DNA from: Paractinoplanes rishiriensis
GTDB lineage: Bacteria > Actinomycetota > Actinomycetes > Mycobacteriales > Micromonosporaceae
Assembly: GCF_016862375.1 (NCBI RefSeq)
Contig: NZ_BOMV01000053.1
Coordinates: 1-62,930, forward strand
DNA: 62,930 nucleotides
Direction of reading: 5' to 3'
Under the pieces are notes generated by a model, which saw nothing but the letters and a program-made list of their open reading frames with translations, made no database searches and was not told the origin of the DNA. The translations under genes and the position numbers were made by a program. Each line of letters opens with the position of its first letter. The first letter of the stretch is position 1. Shown here piece by piece: positions 32,950 through 47,570 of the stretch.

Positions 32950-34187
32950 CCGCGCCGACGCTGCCCGACCTGGCCGGGCACTTCGGGCGGTACGGCGGGC
33001 GGTTCGTGCCGGAGGCGCTGGTCCGGGCCCTCGACGAGCTGGACGCCGCGTACCGGTCGGCCAAGGTCGACGGGGTGTTCCAGTCCGAGTTCCGCGATCT
33101 GCTGCTCAACTACGCGGGCGTGCCGTCGCTGCTCTACCGTGCGACCCGGCTGTCCGAGCGGGCCGGTGCCGAGATCCTGCTCAAGCGGGAGGACCTCAAC
33201 CACACCGGCGCCCACAAGGTGCGCAACGTGCTGGGCCAGGCGCTGCTCGCCAAGCGGATGGGCAAGCCCCGGGTGATCGCCGAGACCGGTGCCGGGCAGC
33301 ACGGCGTGGCCAGCGCGACCGCGGCCGCCCTGCTCGACCTCGACTGCGTGGTCTACATGGGCGAGACCGACACCGAGCGGCAGGCGCTCAACGTGGCCCG
33401 GATGCGGATGCTGGGCGCCACCGTGATCCCGGTGACCAACGGGTCGCGCACCCTCAAGGACGCGCTCAACGAGGCGCTGCGGGACTGGGTGGCCAGCGTG
33501 GACACCACGCACTACCTGCTCGGCACCGCGGCCGGCCCGCACCCGTTCCCCGAGATCGTGCGCGACTTCGTGGGCGGCATCGGGGTGGAGGCGCGCGAGC
33601 AGGTGCTGGCGCTGACCGGCAGGCTGCCCGACGCGGTGGCCGCCTGCGTCGGCGGCGGGTCCAACGCGATCGGCATCTTCCACGCCTTCGTGCCCGACGA
33701 GGACGTGCGGCTGTACGGCTTCGAGGCGGGCGGCGACGGCGTCGAGACCGGCCGGCACGCGGCGTCGATCACCGGCGGCTCGTCGGGGGTGCTGCACGGC
33801 GCGCGGACGTACGTGCTGCAGGACGACGACGGCCAGACCATCGAGTCGCATTCGATCTCGGCGGGCCTGGACTACCCGGGCGTCGGCCCCGAGCACGCCT
33901 GGCTCAACGACACCGGCCGGGCCACCTACGAGCCGGTCACCGACGCCGAGGCGATGTCCGCGTTCCAGCTGCTCTGCCGCACCGAGGGCATCATCCCGGC
34001 GATCGAGAGCGCGCACGCGCTGGCCGGTGCCCTGCGGATCGTGCCGCAGCTGCGCGAGGAGCTCGGCCGCACGCCGACCATCGTGATCAACCTGTCCGGC
34101 CGCGGCGACAAGGACGTGCACACCGCGGGCGCCTATTTCGGCATCTTGAACCCTGTTGAAATGCTGGTCCCGGGGGAGGTCGCATGA
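32946..34187 (+). CDS. trpB: Tryptophan synthase beta chain
   Basis: PLP enzyme of 413 residues that condenses indole with serine. PLP Lys in REDLNHTGAHKVRNVLGQ, AETGAGQHGVASA, GGGSNAIGIFH, and ISAGLDYPGVGPEHAWL identify TrpB1. The GTG start overlaps the trpC stop; the N-terminus GHFGRYGGRFVPEAL is canonical. Works with TrpA as an alpha2beta2 complex. Confidence 0.97.
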   Translation: MTAPTLPDLAGHFGRYGGRFVPEALVRALDELDAAYRSAKVDGVFQSEFRDLLLNYAGVPSLLYRATRLSERAGAEILLKREDLNHTGAHKVRNVLGQALLAKRMGKPRVIAETGAGQHGVASATAAALLDLDCVVYMGETDTERQALNVARMRMLGATVIPVTNGSRTLKDALNEALRDWVASVDTTHYLLGTAAGPHPFPEIVRDFVGGIGVEAREQVLALTGRLPDAVAACVGGGSNAIGIFHAFVPDEDVRLYGFEAGGDGVETGRHAASITGGSSGVLHGARTYVLQDDDGQTIESHSISAGLDYPGVGPEHAWLNDTGRATYEPVTDAEAMSAFQLLCRTEGIIPAIESAHALAGALRIVPQLREELGRTPTIVINLSGRGDKDVHTAGAYFGILNPVEMLVPGEVA

Positions 34188-34251
34188 CCGCCTGCACCGG
34201 AGCGAGCGAAGCGGGCGCAGGGCCAGGAGGGCATGCCAAAGGGGATTCAGC

Positions 34252-35055
34252 GTGAGCATTTCGGAGATCTTCGGCAGGGCGAAGGCCGAGGGGCGGTCGG
34301 TGCTGATCGGCTGCATGCCGGCCGGCTTCCCGACCGTCGACGACAGCATCGCCTCGATGATCGCGATGCACGAGGCCGGCTGCGACGTGATCGAGGTCGA
34401 GCTGCCCTACTCCGACCCGGTCATGGACGGCCCGGTGATCCAGAAGGCCAGCGACATCGCGCTGGCCGGCGGTGTGCGCACCCGCGACACGCTGCGGATC
34501 ATCGAGGCGGTCGCGAACGCCGGCGCGCCGGTCGTGCTGATGACGTACTGGAACCCCATTGAGAAGTACGGGGTGAACGCGTTCGCCCGCGACCTCGCGG
34601 CGGCCGGTGCCACCGGCATGATCACGCCGGACCTGATCCCGGACGAGGCGGCCGACTGGATCGCCGCCTCCGACGAGCACCGGATCGACCGGACCTTCCT
34701 GGTGTCGCCGTCCTCGACCGACGAGCGGATCGCGATGACCGTGGCAAACTGCCGCGGCTTCGTCTACGCCACCGCGCTGATGGGCGTCACCGGCGCCCGG
34801 ACCTCGGTGTCGTCGCAGGCCCCCGACCTGGTGGCCCGGGTGCGGCAGGCCGACCGGGACATGCCGGTGGGCGTCGGGCTGGGCGTCGGCAACGGCAGCC
34901 AGGCCGCCGAGGTGGCGGCGTTCGCGGACGGCGTGATCGTCGGCAGCGCGCTGATCCGGTGCGTGCTGGACGCCCCCGACCGGTCCGCCGGGCTGGCCCG
35001 GCTGCGGGCGCTGAGCAGCGAGCTGGCCGAGGGCGTACGGAAGCCGGAAAACTAG
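34252..35055 (+). CDS. trpA: Tryptophan synthase alpha chain
   Basis: TIM-barrel enzyme of 267 residues that cleaves indole-glycerol-phosphate to indole and G3P. The catalytic residues Glu (CDVIEVELPYSDPVMDGP) and Asp (same motif) are present; FLVSPSSTDERI and GVGLGVGNGSQAAEVA complete the phosphate site. The start is GTG 34252 (MSISEIFGRAKAEGRSVLIG) preceded by AAAGGGGA. A 64-bp gap from trpB is longer than the coupled junctions elsewhere in the operon. Confidence 0.95.
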   Translation: MSISEIFGRAKAEGRSVLIGCMPAGFPTVDDSIASMIAMHEAGCDVIEVELPYSDPVMDGPVIQKASDIALAGGVRTRDTLRIIEAVANAGAPVVLMTYWNPIEKYGVNAFARDLAAAGATGMITPDLIPDEAADWIAASDEHRIDRTFLVSPSSTDERIAMTVANCRGFVYATALMGVTGARTSVSSQAPDLVARVRQADRDMPVGVGLGVGNGSQAAEVAAFADGVIVGSALIRCVLDAPDRSAGLARLRALSSELAEGVRKPEN

Positions 35056-35104
35056 CCCGCCCTGGCGCTCCGCGGCGACGGTCGCGACGGTAGCGTGTGC
35101 ATCC

Positions 35105-36310
35105 GTGAACATCGCCGCGATCCCGAGTCCGACGACATCCGTCTGGCACGTGCTCGGCCTGCCCATCCGGGCGTATGCGCTCTGCATCGTCCTGGGCATC
35201 GTCGCCGCCGTCCTGATCATGGAGGTCCGGCTGCGCCACCGGGGTGTCGCCCCGTGGGCGTCGCTGGACATGGCCGTGTGGGCTGTGCCGTTCGGCATCC
35301 TCGGTGCCCGGGTCTACCACCTGATCTCCAGCCCGCAGGAATACTTCGGCGCCGGCGGTGACCCGATCCGGGCCCTCTACATTTGGGAGGGTGGCCTCGG
35401 CATCTGGGGTGCGGTGGCCGGCGGCGCGGTCGGTGCCTATATCGCGTCCCGCCAGCTCGGCATCCCGTTCGTCGTCTTCGCCGACTCCCTGGCGCCGGGC
35501 CTGCCGGTGGGCCAGGCCATCGGCCGCTTCGGCAACTGGTTCAACAATGAGCTGTACGGGAAGGTCACCACGCTCCCGTGGGGCCTCCAGGTGCACGACA
35601 TGGACCAGGCGAATCCGGGTCACGCGCTCACGGTCGACGGCGAGCCGGTGGTCAAGCCCGACCTCTACCATCCGGCGTTCCTCTACGAGGCGGTCTGGGA
35701 CATCGGGGTCGCGGTGCTGGTCTGGGCGCTCGACCGGCGCTACAAGTTCGGCCGGGGCCGCGCGTTCGCGCTCTACGTGATGGCATACACGGCCGGCCGC
35801 CTGTGGATCGAGATGCTCCGGGTCGACGAGGCAAACCACATTTTTGGCGTACGCCTGAACGTGTTCACGGCGATCCTGCTGTTCCTGGCGGCGGCTGTCT
35901 ACTTCGCGGTGGTACGCGGACCACGGGCGTACGTGGTGCCGGACGACGCGCCCGAGACAGCTCCGGAGCCGGTCGCCGACAGCGACATCTCCGCGATCAG
36001 CGTCGACGACGTGCCGGCCGACAAGCGCGCGCCGAAGGCATACCAACTGGTCAGCGAGGCCAGGTTCCGGGCTTATCAGAGCACCGGTGTCCTGCCACCC
36101 GACACCGACGAGGACCGGGCCCTGGAGATCGCCGCGGGCGGTCACCCCAAGGACCCGGTCGACCCGGACGGCCCGGCCGGCGCCGGCGAGGCGGTCCTGG
36201 CCACCGGCGCGGCGGCGGGACACGGCCCGGAGGCGGTCACCGGCGGCGACGTCGAGACCGACGCCCCGGGCTCCCCGCGTTCGGGCTCCTCGCGTCCGGC
36301 CGACGACTGA
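35105..36310 (+). CDS. lgt: Prolipoprotein diacylglyceryl transferase with long acidic tail
   Basis: Integral membrane enzyme that adds diacylglycerol to the lipobox Cys of prolipoproteins such as the two binding proteins encoded later in this window. Seven helices fill residues about 15-280. The Lgt signature GRFGNWFNNELYG follows PVGQAIGRFGN, and HPAFLYEAVWD and GRLWIEMLRVDEANH are present. At 401 residues it is about 110 longer than E. coli Lgt because of a disordered acidic Pro/Gly/Asp tail, common in actinobacterial Lgt. GTG start. Follows trpA by 49 bp, the usual actinobacterial order. Confidence 0.95.
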   Translation: MNIAAIPSPTTSVWHVLGLPIRAYALCIVLGIVAAVLIMEVRLRHRGVAPWASLDMAVWAVPFGILGARVYHLISSPQEYFGAGGDPIRALYIWEGGLGIWGAVAGGAVGAYIASRQLGIPFVVFADSLAPGLPVGQAIGRFGNWFNNELYGKVTTLPWGLQVHDMDQANPGHALTVDGEPVVKPDLYHPAFLYEAVWDIGVAVLVWALDRRYKFGRGRAFALYVMAYTAGRLWIEMLRVDEANHIFGVRLNVFTAILLFLAAAVYFAVVRGPRAYVVPDDAPETAPEPVADSDISAISVDDVPADKRAPKAYQLVSEARFRAYQSTGVLPPDTDEDRALEIAAGGHPKDPVDPDGPAGAGEAVLATGAAAGHGPEAVTGGDVETDAPGSPRSGSSRPADD

Positions 36311-36321
36311 CGCCCGGGTCC

Positions 36322-37512
36322 GTGCGTACCGCGGTGGTGGTGGGCGCCGGGATGGCCGGACTGGCCACCGCCGGTGCCCTGTCGCGTTCGGGCTGGCAGG
36401 TCGTGCTGCTCGAGCGGGGGGAGCGGGTGGCCGCGCCGCCCACCGCGCTGGTGCTGTGGTCGAACGGCCGGCGCGCCCTGGAATCCATCGACCCGGACGG
36501 CGGCTGGTCGGCGATCGCCTCCGCGCTGCCCGACGGCGGCGTCCGGCGGCCCGACGGCCAGTGGCTGGTGCCGCCGCGCAGCCGCAACGGTGCCGGTCCG
36601 GCGCCGTCCGTGGTCCATCTCGAGGATCTGTACGACGCGCTGGTGGCCGGCCTCGGCGACCGGGTCGAGATCCGCACCGGCTTCGACGTGACCACGGTCC
36701 GCACCGGACGCAAGCAGCGGCCCGCGGTCGGTGACGGCCGCAGCCTGGTCGAGGGTGACCTGCTGGTGGCCGCGGACGGCATCGACAGCCCGATCCGGCG
36801 GGCGCTGGCCCCCGAGTCGGTCGCGGTCGGGTCGGGCTTCGCGGCCTGGCAGGCGGTCATCCCCGGCTACCGGGTGCCCCGCCTCACCCCCGAGCAAGCG
36901 GCCGGCGGTGAGACGCTGGGCGCCGGCTACCGGTTCGTGTCGATCCCGCTGGGCGAGCGCGCGGCCGGCAAGGGCGGCATCTACTGGGTGGCGACCGCGG
37001 CCGGTGCGCCCCGCCCGGAACCGGCGGCGACCCAACTGGCCCTGCTGCGCCGCTGGTTCGCCGACTGGCATCCGCCGGTGGGCGACCTGTTGGCCGCGAC
37101 GCACGCCGACGACCTGGTGCCGCAGGAGGTCCGGGAGTTGCGACCACTGCCCAGGGCGTACGGCTTCGCCAGCGGCCCCGGCGGCGTGGTGCTGCTCGGC
37201 GACGCGGCCCATGCCATGCCGCACCACCTGGGGCAGGGCGCGTGCCTGGCGTTCGAGGACGCGGCCACGCTGGGCTCCCTGGTCGCCGAGACGCAGCCCG
37301 GCCCTCAGCTGCGGACGGCCATCGAGGCGTACAGCCGGCTGCGCCGTCCCCGCACCACCAGCGTGGTGCGCCAGACCCGGCGGATGTCGGCGGTGGTGCA
37401 GGCCCGGGGGCGGCTGGCGTTGCGCGCGAGGGACGCGGCGCTCAACCACATGCGGCCGAGAATCCTGGGCGGCCACTCCCGCAACCAGGCCGACTGGACC
37501 CCGCCGGAGTGA
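36322..37512 (+). CDS. FAD-dependent monooxygenase
   Basis: A 396-residue group A flavin monooxygenase. The Rossmann FAD motif is at the very N-terminus (MRTAVVVGAGMAGLATAGALSRSGW), the DG motif is LLVAADGIDSPIRRAL, and the GD motif is GVVLLGDAAHAMPHHLGQGACLAFEDAATL. Likely uses NAD(P)H and O2 on an aromatic or polyketide-like substrate; not identifiable from sequence. GTG start 11 bases after lgt, so it is probably co-transcribed with it. Confidence 0.9.
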   Translation: MRTAVVVGAGMAGLATAGALSRSGWQVVLLERGERVAAPPTALVLWSNGRRALESIDPDGGWSAIASALPDGGVRRPDGQWLVPPRSRNGAGPAPSVVHLEDLYDALVAGLGDRVEIRTGFDVTTVRTGRKQRPAVGDGRSLVEGDLLVAADGIDSPIRRALAPESVAVGSGFAAWQAVIPGYRVPRLTPEQAAGGETLGAGYRFVSIPLGERAAGKGGIYWVATAAGAPRPEPAATQLALLRRWFADWHPPVGDLLAATHADDLVPQEVRELRPLPRAYGFASGPGGVVLLGDAAHAMPHHLGQGACLAFEDAATLGSLVAETQPGPQLRTAIEAYSRLRRPRTTSVVRQTRRMSAVVQARGRLALRARDAALNHMRPRILGGHSRNQADWTPPE

Positions 37513-37566
37513 CGCTCACCCGCCGCGGATGACCCGCCCGCGCGGTGCCCAGCCCACGATGGCGGC

Positions 37567-38424
37567 ATGCTTCTCGCCGTCCCGTGGGCGGTGCTGCGCA
37601 AGTACCTCGACGACGACGGTGCGCGGCATGCGGCGCTGATCACGTACTACGGCTTCCTGAGCATGTTCCCGCTGCTGCTGCTCGGGGTGGCGGTGGTGTC
37701 CCGGGTGCTGGTCAACAACGACGACCTGCGACACCGGCTGGTGGTGGCAATGGTGCCGCCGACCCTGCAGGAAACGGTGGACCACGCGGCGAGCGCGCTG
37801 CCGACCGCGCCCGCCGCGCTGGTGGTGGGCGTGATCGGCCTGCTCTATTCGGCGACCGGGGTGGTGTTCGCGGCGTACCGGACGGTCAACCACGTGGCCG
37901 CGGTCCCCTGTCGCGATCTACCCGGCATTTTCGGCGCGTATCTGCGTGTCGTCGGCGCGCTGCTGCTGCTCCTGGCCGGCGTGCTGGCGGCCGGCGGCCT
38001 CACCGTGGTGGGCCTGGGGTCGTGGGCCACGGCGGTGGTGGCGTTCGCGGTGCTGCTGTTCGGCACCAGGATGCTGCTGGTGCGCCCGACCGCGCTGCGC
38101 GCGCTGTGGCCGGCCGCGGCGGCGGGCGCCCTGGTGCTGACCCTGTTGCTGCACGTGGGTGCCCCGCTGCTGGCCCGGTTGGTGCGAGCGGCGGGCCCGG
38201 TGTACGGCGTGTTCGCCACGGTGGCGGGCATGTTCACGCTGCTCTACCTGCTGAGCCAGGCCCTGGTGGTGATCGCGGAGGTGACGGCGGTGCTGGGCGG
38301 GCGCTTGTGGCCGCGGTCGTTCAGCCTGGCCAAGCCGCGCGAGGCGGACGTGCGGGCGCTGGCGCTACTGGCCCGCGAACAGGAGCGAGTCCCGGGCCAG
38401 CGCGTCGATTCGTCGTTCGGCTGA
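37567..38424 (+). CDS. YihY/virulence-factor BrkB-family membrane protein
   Basis: A 285-residue protein with six helices and the family motifs DDDGARHAALITYYGFLSMFPLLLLG near the N-terminus and MFTLLYLLSQALVVIAEVTAV near the C-terminus. YihY proteins are inner-membrane proteins formerly mislabelled ribonuclease BN; their role is unsettled. ATG start 54 bases after the monooxygenase gene. Confidence 0.9.
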   Translation: MLLAVPWAVLRKYLDDDGARHAALITYYGFLSMFPLLLLGVAVVSRVLVNNDDLRHRLVVAMVPPTLQETVDHAASALPTAPAALVVGVIGLLYSATGVVFAAYRTVNHVAAVPCRDLPGIFGAYLRVVGALLLLLAGVLAAGGLTVVGLGSWATAVVAFAVLLFGTRMLLVRPTALRALWPAAAAGALVLTLLLHVGAPLLARLVRAAGPVYGVFATVAGMFTLLYLLSQALVVIAEVTAVLGGRLWPRSFSLAKPREADVRALALLAREQERVPGQRVDSSFG

Positions 38425-38606
38425 CGGGGGTGTCGCGGTGGGCAAGGCGGTAGCGCTCCCATCGGTGGACGGCGATTCCACTATTCCGCGTGCGCCGCGG
38501 GAGCAAACCCACATTCCAGACCTTTCGGCCGAGGAGCCGGCGTGGTGATCGCTGCGAGCGCACTGGACGCCGGGCGCTGCCGCAATTCACCGGCCGGGCG
38601 GCGGCG

Positions 38607-38631
38607 CCCACCCGTGGGCCGCGCGGGTGGG
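38607..38631. terminator. GC-rich hairpin between convergent genes
   Basis: CCCACCCG and CGGGTGGG form a perfect 8-bp stem with a 9-base loop, 13 bp after the GNAT gene stop and downstream of the convergent YihY-type gene. No T-run; a modest terminator candidate for the minus-strand gene. Confidence 0.4.
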
Positions 38632-38644
38632 TGGGTTTGCGTGG

Positions 38645-39568
38645 TTAGAGAGGGACCGGGGCCGGTTCGGCTATGCAGGCGGTGCCGATTCGGCGGAAGC
38701 CCACCTTTGAGTACAGGCGGGCCACGTCGTCGTCGCCGGCGGAGAGGAAGATCAGGTGGACGCCGTCCTTCAGGGCCTCTCGGGCCAAGGTTGCCGTCAG
38801 CTGGGAGGCGTAACCGCGGCCCCGGGCGGCGGGGAGCGTGGCCACACCGGCGATTTCGGCCACGTCGCCGGAGCGCATGACGGCGCCGGTGGCCAGGATG
38901 CCCTCGGTGGGGCTGGTGGCCACCGCGGTCCGGTAGGCGCCGGAGGCGGAGCGTTCGCGGAAGCTCTGCACCAGGGCGTCGCTCAGCTCGGCCAGGGCCG
39001 CGTCGCGCTGGGCGGGGCCGGCCACCTCGGTGACCAGGGCCGCGGAGACCGACGGCTCGGGGAGGATCGGGGTGTTCTCGGGGTGCAGCGCCGCGGCCTC
39101 CTCCAGTGGGGTGCTGCCGTGCGGGGAGCCGAACGCCAGCTGGGCCACCGTGCGGGAGGCGGCCAGGTCCTGGGCGTACGTGCTGGCCTCGGGGTCCAGC
39201 AGGTGGATGGTGGCGCCGGTCACCGGCAGGTCGGGCACCAGCGCGGCGGGATCCAGGGTGAGCAGCGGCGCCAGCAGCACCTCGAGGCCGGCCGAGCGGG
39301 CCACCGCCAGCAGGTCGGGTGAGGTTTCGTGCACCCATTCGAAAGCCTCGGGCAGGCCCAGCTCTCGTTGCCGGCGGCGAACGGCAGTAATATCGGCGGC
39401 GGACGGTGTGTCCGCCCCTATCCGGGGACGGGCGTAGTAGGGCCAACCCTCGCCCTCGCGGACGAAGAGCACGAGACCCCCGATTTCCTCCACACGTGCG
39501 TAGGGTCGGGGGAGAGCGTCATAGAAACGCTCGAGCCTGACGAAGACGTCGGAATCCGGTTGCGCCAC
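38645..39568 (-). CDS. GNAT-family N-acetyltransferase
   Basis: A 307-residue protein. The C-terminal half is a GNAT domain: AEIAGVATLPAARGRGYASQLTATLAREAL contains the acetyl-CoA loop (R-G-R-G-Y-A), followed by FLSAGDDDVARLYSKVGFRRIGTACI. The N-terminal half (WPYYARPRIG ... FEWVHETSPDLLAVARSAGL) is conserved in the actinobacterial subgroup and probably recognises the substrate, which is unknown. Divergent from gltB. Confidence 0.88.
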   Translation of the reverse strand: MAQPDSDVFVRLERFYDALPRPYARVEEIGGLVLFVREGEGWPYYARPRIGADTPSAADITAVRRRQRELGLPEAFEWVHETSPDLLAVARSAGLEVLLAPLLTLDPAALVPDLPVTGATIHLLDPEASTYAQDLAASRTVAQLAFGSPHGSTPLEEAAALHPENTPILPEPSVSAALVTEVAGPAQRDAALAELSDALVQSFRERSASGAYRTAVATSPTEGILATGAVMRSGDVAEIAGVATLPAARGRGYASQLTATLAREALKDGVHLIFLSAGDDDVARLYSKVGFRRIGTACIAEPAPVPL

Positions 39569-39778
39569 CGCGCGAGACTATCGAATCGCACCGACGCCGC
39601 GCCCACCTGTATTCGTGGGCCCTACCTGATGGGGCTGGGACGGCTGTTTCGTCCCGGTGCAAGTGTGATCCATCCGAACTGGCGGAGATCGGTGCCCGCT
39701 AACGTAGACTCTAGAGACTTTGCAGGGCCGACGTCGTCCCGACCTGGATACAAACACCAAGCGACGACAGGAGGCCCG

Positions 39779-44366
<4,588 letters not shown>

Positions 44367-44374
<8 letters not shown>

Positions 44375-45839
44375 TCCGAACGGCTTTCTGCGGTACGAGC
44401 GGCAGCTGCCCAAGCGCCGCCCGGTGCCGGTGCGCATCCGGGACTGGCGGGAGGTGTACCCGCCGGCCGGCGAGGAGCTCATCCGCGACCAGGCCACCCG
44501 GTGCATGGACTGCGGCATCCCGTTCTGTCACGAGGGCTGCCCGCTGGGCAACCGCATCCCGGACTGGAACGACCTGGTGCGCACCGGGGCCTGGCAGGCG
44601 GCGGCCGAGTCGCTGCACGCCACCAACAACTTCCCGGAGTTCACCGGGCGGCTGTGCCCGGCGCCGTGCGAGGCGGCCTGCGTGCTGGGCATCTCCGACG
44701 ACCCGGTGACCATCAAGCAGGTCGAGGTCGAGATCGCCAACCACGCGTTCGACCTGGGCTATGTCCGGCCGCAGCCGGCCCCGGCGCCGACCGGCCGGCG
44801 GGTCGCGGTGGTCGGTTCCGGCCCGGCCGGCCTGGCCGCCGCGCAGCAGCTGGCCCGGGCCGGGCACGCGGTCACGGTCTTCGAGCGCGACGACCGGATC
44901 GGCGGCCTGCTCCGCTACGGCATCCCGGACTTCAAGATCGAGAAGAACGTGGTGGACGCCCGGCTGGCCCAGATGTCGGCCGAGGGCGTGGTCTTCGAGA
45001 CCGGCGTCAACGTGGGCGTCGACATCACGGCCGACGACCTGCGCGAGCGTTTCGACGCGGTGCTGCTGGCCGCCGGCGCGCTGGCCGGCCGGGACGCCAC
45101 CGAAACGCCGGGCCGCCGGCTCAACGGCGTGCACCTGGCCATGGACCACCTGGTGCCGGCCAACCGGGTCGTCGCCGGCCTGCAGGACAGCACCCCGATC
45201 GACGCCGCAGGCAAGCACGTGGTGATCATCGGCGGCGGCGACACCGGCGCGGACTGCCTCGGCGTCGCGCACCGGCAGGGCGCGGCCAACGTGATCCAGC
45301 TCGACCAGTACCCGCTGCCGCCCGAGGTGCGCGCCGCCGAGCGGCACCCGTGGCCGACCTGGCCGGTCATCCTGCGCAACTACCCGGCGCACGAGGAGGG
45401 CGGCGACCGGGTGTTCGGCGTCGCCGTCCAGGAGTTCGTCGACGACGGCAACGGCAACGTCCACGCGGTGCGCGTCGCCGACGTGGTGGTCGAGCGCATC
45501 GACGGGGTCCGCACGGTCACCGTCACCCCCGGTTCGGAGCGCGACCTGCGCGCCGACCTGGTGCTGCTGGCCATCGGCTTCGAGGGTACCGAGCAGCAGC
45601 CGCTGCTCGAGCAGTTCGGCATCACCCGCAACCGGCGCGGCGTGCTCGACGCCGACGCCCGGTGGCAGACCACCGCTGACGGCGTGTTCGTGGCCGGCGA
45701 CATGCACCGCGGCGCCTCGCTGATCGTGTGGGCGATTGCCGAGGGCCGGTCCGCGGCGGCCGCCGTCCACGATTACCTGGGCGCGGCCGGCGATCTCCCG
45801 GCGCCGGTGCCGGCCGGGGCGCAGCCGCTGGGCGTGTGA
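44367..45839 (+). CDS. gltD: Glutamate synthase, small subunit
   Basis: FAD/NADPH-binding subunit of 490 residues that passes electrons to GltB. N-terminal iron-sulfur cysteines are in RCMDCGIPFCHEGCPLGN and GRLCPAPCEAACVLG. The FAD fold is VAVVGSGPAGLAAAQQLARAG, the NADPH fold HVVIIGGGDTGADCLGVA, and the C-terminal FAD site GVFVAGDMHRGASLIVWAI. GTG 44367 lies inside the end of gltB, so the two subunits are translationally coupled. A strong GC hairpin follows. Confidence 0.96.
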
Positions 45840-45877
45840 CCACTCACGCGAGAGTCGCGTTACGGCAGTACCCACCC

Positions 45878-45903
45878 GGCCCGCCGCGTCGCCGCGGCGG
45901 GCC
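45878..45903 (+). terminator. Terminator hairpin after gltBD
   Basis: GGCCCGCCGCG-TCGC-CGCGGCGGGCC is a perfect 11-bp stem with a 4-base loop, 38 bp past the gltD stop, followed by a short gtgttt. The remaining roughly 230 bp up to pyk contain no gene and should carry the pyk promoter. Confidence 0.75.
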
Positions 45904-46131
45904 GCGGCGTGTTTCCGGTGGTCGACGGTGCCGTCGCGTACCGGATAGGGGGTTGTCGCCGCACCCGGCGTAAGCCTCCCGATAAGCTGTTGCCCGCGGT
46001 CGCTGAAGCCCGCCCGACGACGCAGCGCGCCCACCCCCCGGGTGGGGAGGCCTCGTTGTCGCCAGACAGACGCCGTTCACCCCGCCGACGGGGGTCGGCT
46101 GCCGGGCCGAACCGAGAGAGAGACTAGCCTG

Positions 46132-47568
46132 ATGGCCGTGACACGCCGCGTAAAGATCGTTTGCACCATGGGCCCCGCCACCGCGTCCGCGGAGCGCATG
46201 CTGGGGCTCGTCGAGGCGGGCATGGACGTGGCCCGCATGAACTTCAGCCACGGCAGCCACGACGACCACCAGAAGGTGTACGGGCTGGTCCGCGAGGCCG
46301 CGAAGCAGACCGGCCGGGCCGTCGCCGTGCTCGCCGACCTGCAGGGTCCCAAGATCCGGCTGGGCAAGTTCGCGAACGGGCCGCACGTGTGGAACACCGG
46401 CGACCTCGTCACCATCACCAGCGACGACGTGCTCGGCACCCCGGACCGGGTCTCCTGCACCTACACCAAGCTGCCGCACGAGGTAAAGGTCGGCGACCGG
46501 CTGCTCATCGACGACGGCAAGGTGGCGGTCGAGGTCGCCGCGGTCGACGGGCCCGACATCCGCTGCCTGGTCATCGAGGGCGGCCCGGTCAGCAACAACA
46601 AGGGCGTCTCGCTGCCCAACGTGGCGGTCAGCGTCCCGGCCCTCAGCGACAAGGACGAGCAGGACCTGCGCTTCGCGCTGCAGCTGGGCGTCGACCTGAT
46701 CGCGCTGTCGTTCGTCCGCTCGCCCGACGACATCAAGCTCGTGCACAGCATCATGGCCGAGGAGGGCCGGCACGTCCCGGTCATCGCCAAGGTGGAGAAG
46801 CCCGAGGCGGTCGACCACCTCGAGCAGATCGTGCTGTCCTTCGACGGCATCATGGTGGCCCGCGGCGACCTCGGCGTCGAACTGCCGCTCGACCAGGTGC
46901 CGCTGGTGCAGAAGCGGGCCGTGCAGCTGTGCCGGGAAAACGCCAAGCCGGTCATCGTGGCGACCCAGATGCTCGAATCGATGATCGAAAACTCGCGGCC
47001 GACCCGCGCCGAGGCCTCCGACGTGGCCAACGCGGTGCTCGACGGCACCGACGCCGTGATGCTCTCCGGCGAGACGTCCGTCGGCAAATACCCGGTGCTC
47101 ACGGTCAGCACCATGGCCAAGATCGTCTCCACCACCGAGGCCGGCTCGATCCCGGTGCCGCGGCTCCAGCACGACCCGCGCACCCACGGCGGCGCGCTCA
47201 CCGTGGCCGCGTCGCAGATCGCCCGCAACATCGGCGCCAAGGCCCTGGTCGCGTTCTCGCAGACCGGCGACACCGTGCGGCGGCTCTCCCGGCTGCACTG
47301 CGACCTGCCGCTGTACGCGTTCACCCCGGTCCCCGAGGTGCGCGACCAGCTGGCCCTGAGCTGGGGCGTGGAAGCCTTCCTCACCGACTTCGTGCAGCAC
47401 ACCGACGAGATGTTCGCGCAGGTCGACGCCAAGATGCTGGGCCTCGGCCTGGCCAAGCCCGGCGAGTACGTGGTGGTCGTGGCCGGCTCCCCGCCGAACG
47501 CCCCCGGCTCCACCAACACGCTGCGCGTGCACCAGATCGGTTCGCTCGCCGACACCGCGACGGACTGA
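46132..47568 (+). CDS. pyk: Pyruvate kinase
   Basis: Transfers phosphate from PEP to ADP in glycolysis. At 478 residues it shows KIVCTMGPATASAERM, MDVARMNFSHGSHDDH, ADLQGPKIRLGKF, the catalytic MVARGDLGVELP, VIVATQMLESMIENSRPTRAE (the pyruvate kinase signature is upstream in IAKVEKPEA) and MLSGETSVGKYPV. ATG 46132 gives MAVTRRVKIVCTMGP; GTG 46138 is an alternative. Followed after two bases by tesB, as in other actinobacteria. Confidence 0.95.
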   Translation: MAVTRRVKIVCTMGPATASAERMLGLVEAGMDVARMNFSHGSHDDHQKVYGLVREAAKQTGRAVAVLADLQGPKIRLGKFANGPHVWNTGDLVTITSDDVLGTPDRVSCTYTKLPHEVKVGDRLLIDDGKVAVEVAAVDGPDIRCLVIEGGPVSNNKGVSLPNVAVSVPALSDKDEQDLRFALQLGVDLIALSFVRSPDDIKLVHSIMAEEGRHVPVIAKVEKPEAVDHLEQIVLSFDGIMVARGDLGVELPLDQVPLVQKRAVQLCRENAKPVIVATQMLESMIENSRPTRAEASDVANAVLDGTDAVMLSGETSVGKYPVLTVSTMAKIVSTTEAGSIPVPRLQHDPRTHGGALTVAASQIARNIGAKALVAFSQTGDTVRRLSRLHCDLPLYAFTPVPEVRDQLALSWGVEAFLTDFVQHTDEMFAQVDAKMLGLGLAKPGEYVVVVAGSPPNAPGSTNTLRVHQIGSLADTATD

Positions 47569-47570
47569 CG

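Noticed and set aside
39660..39690. GlnR-like site upstream of gltB
   Set aside because: GTGAT-N6-GAACT fits only part of the GTnAC-N6-GaAAC pattern; not convincing.
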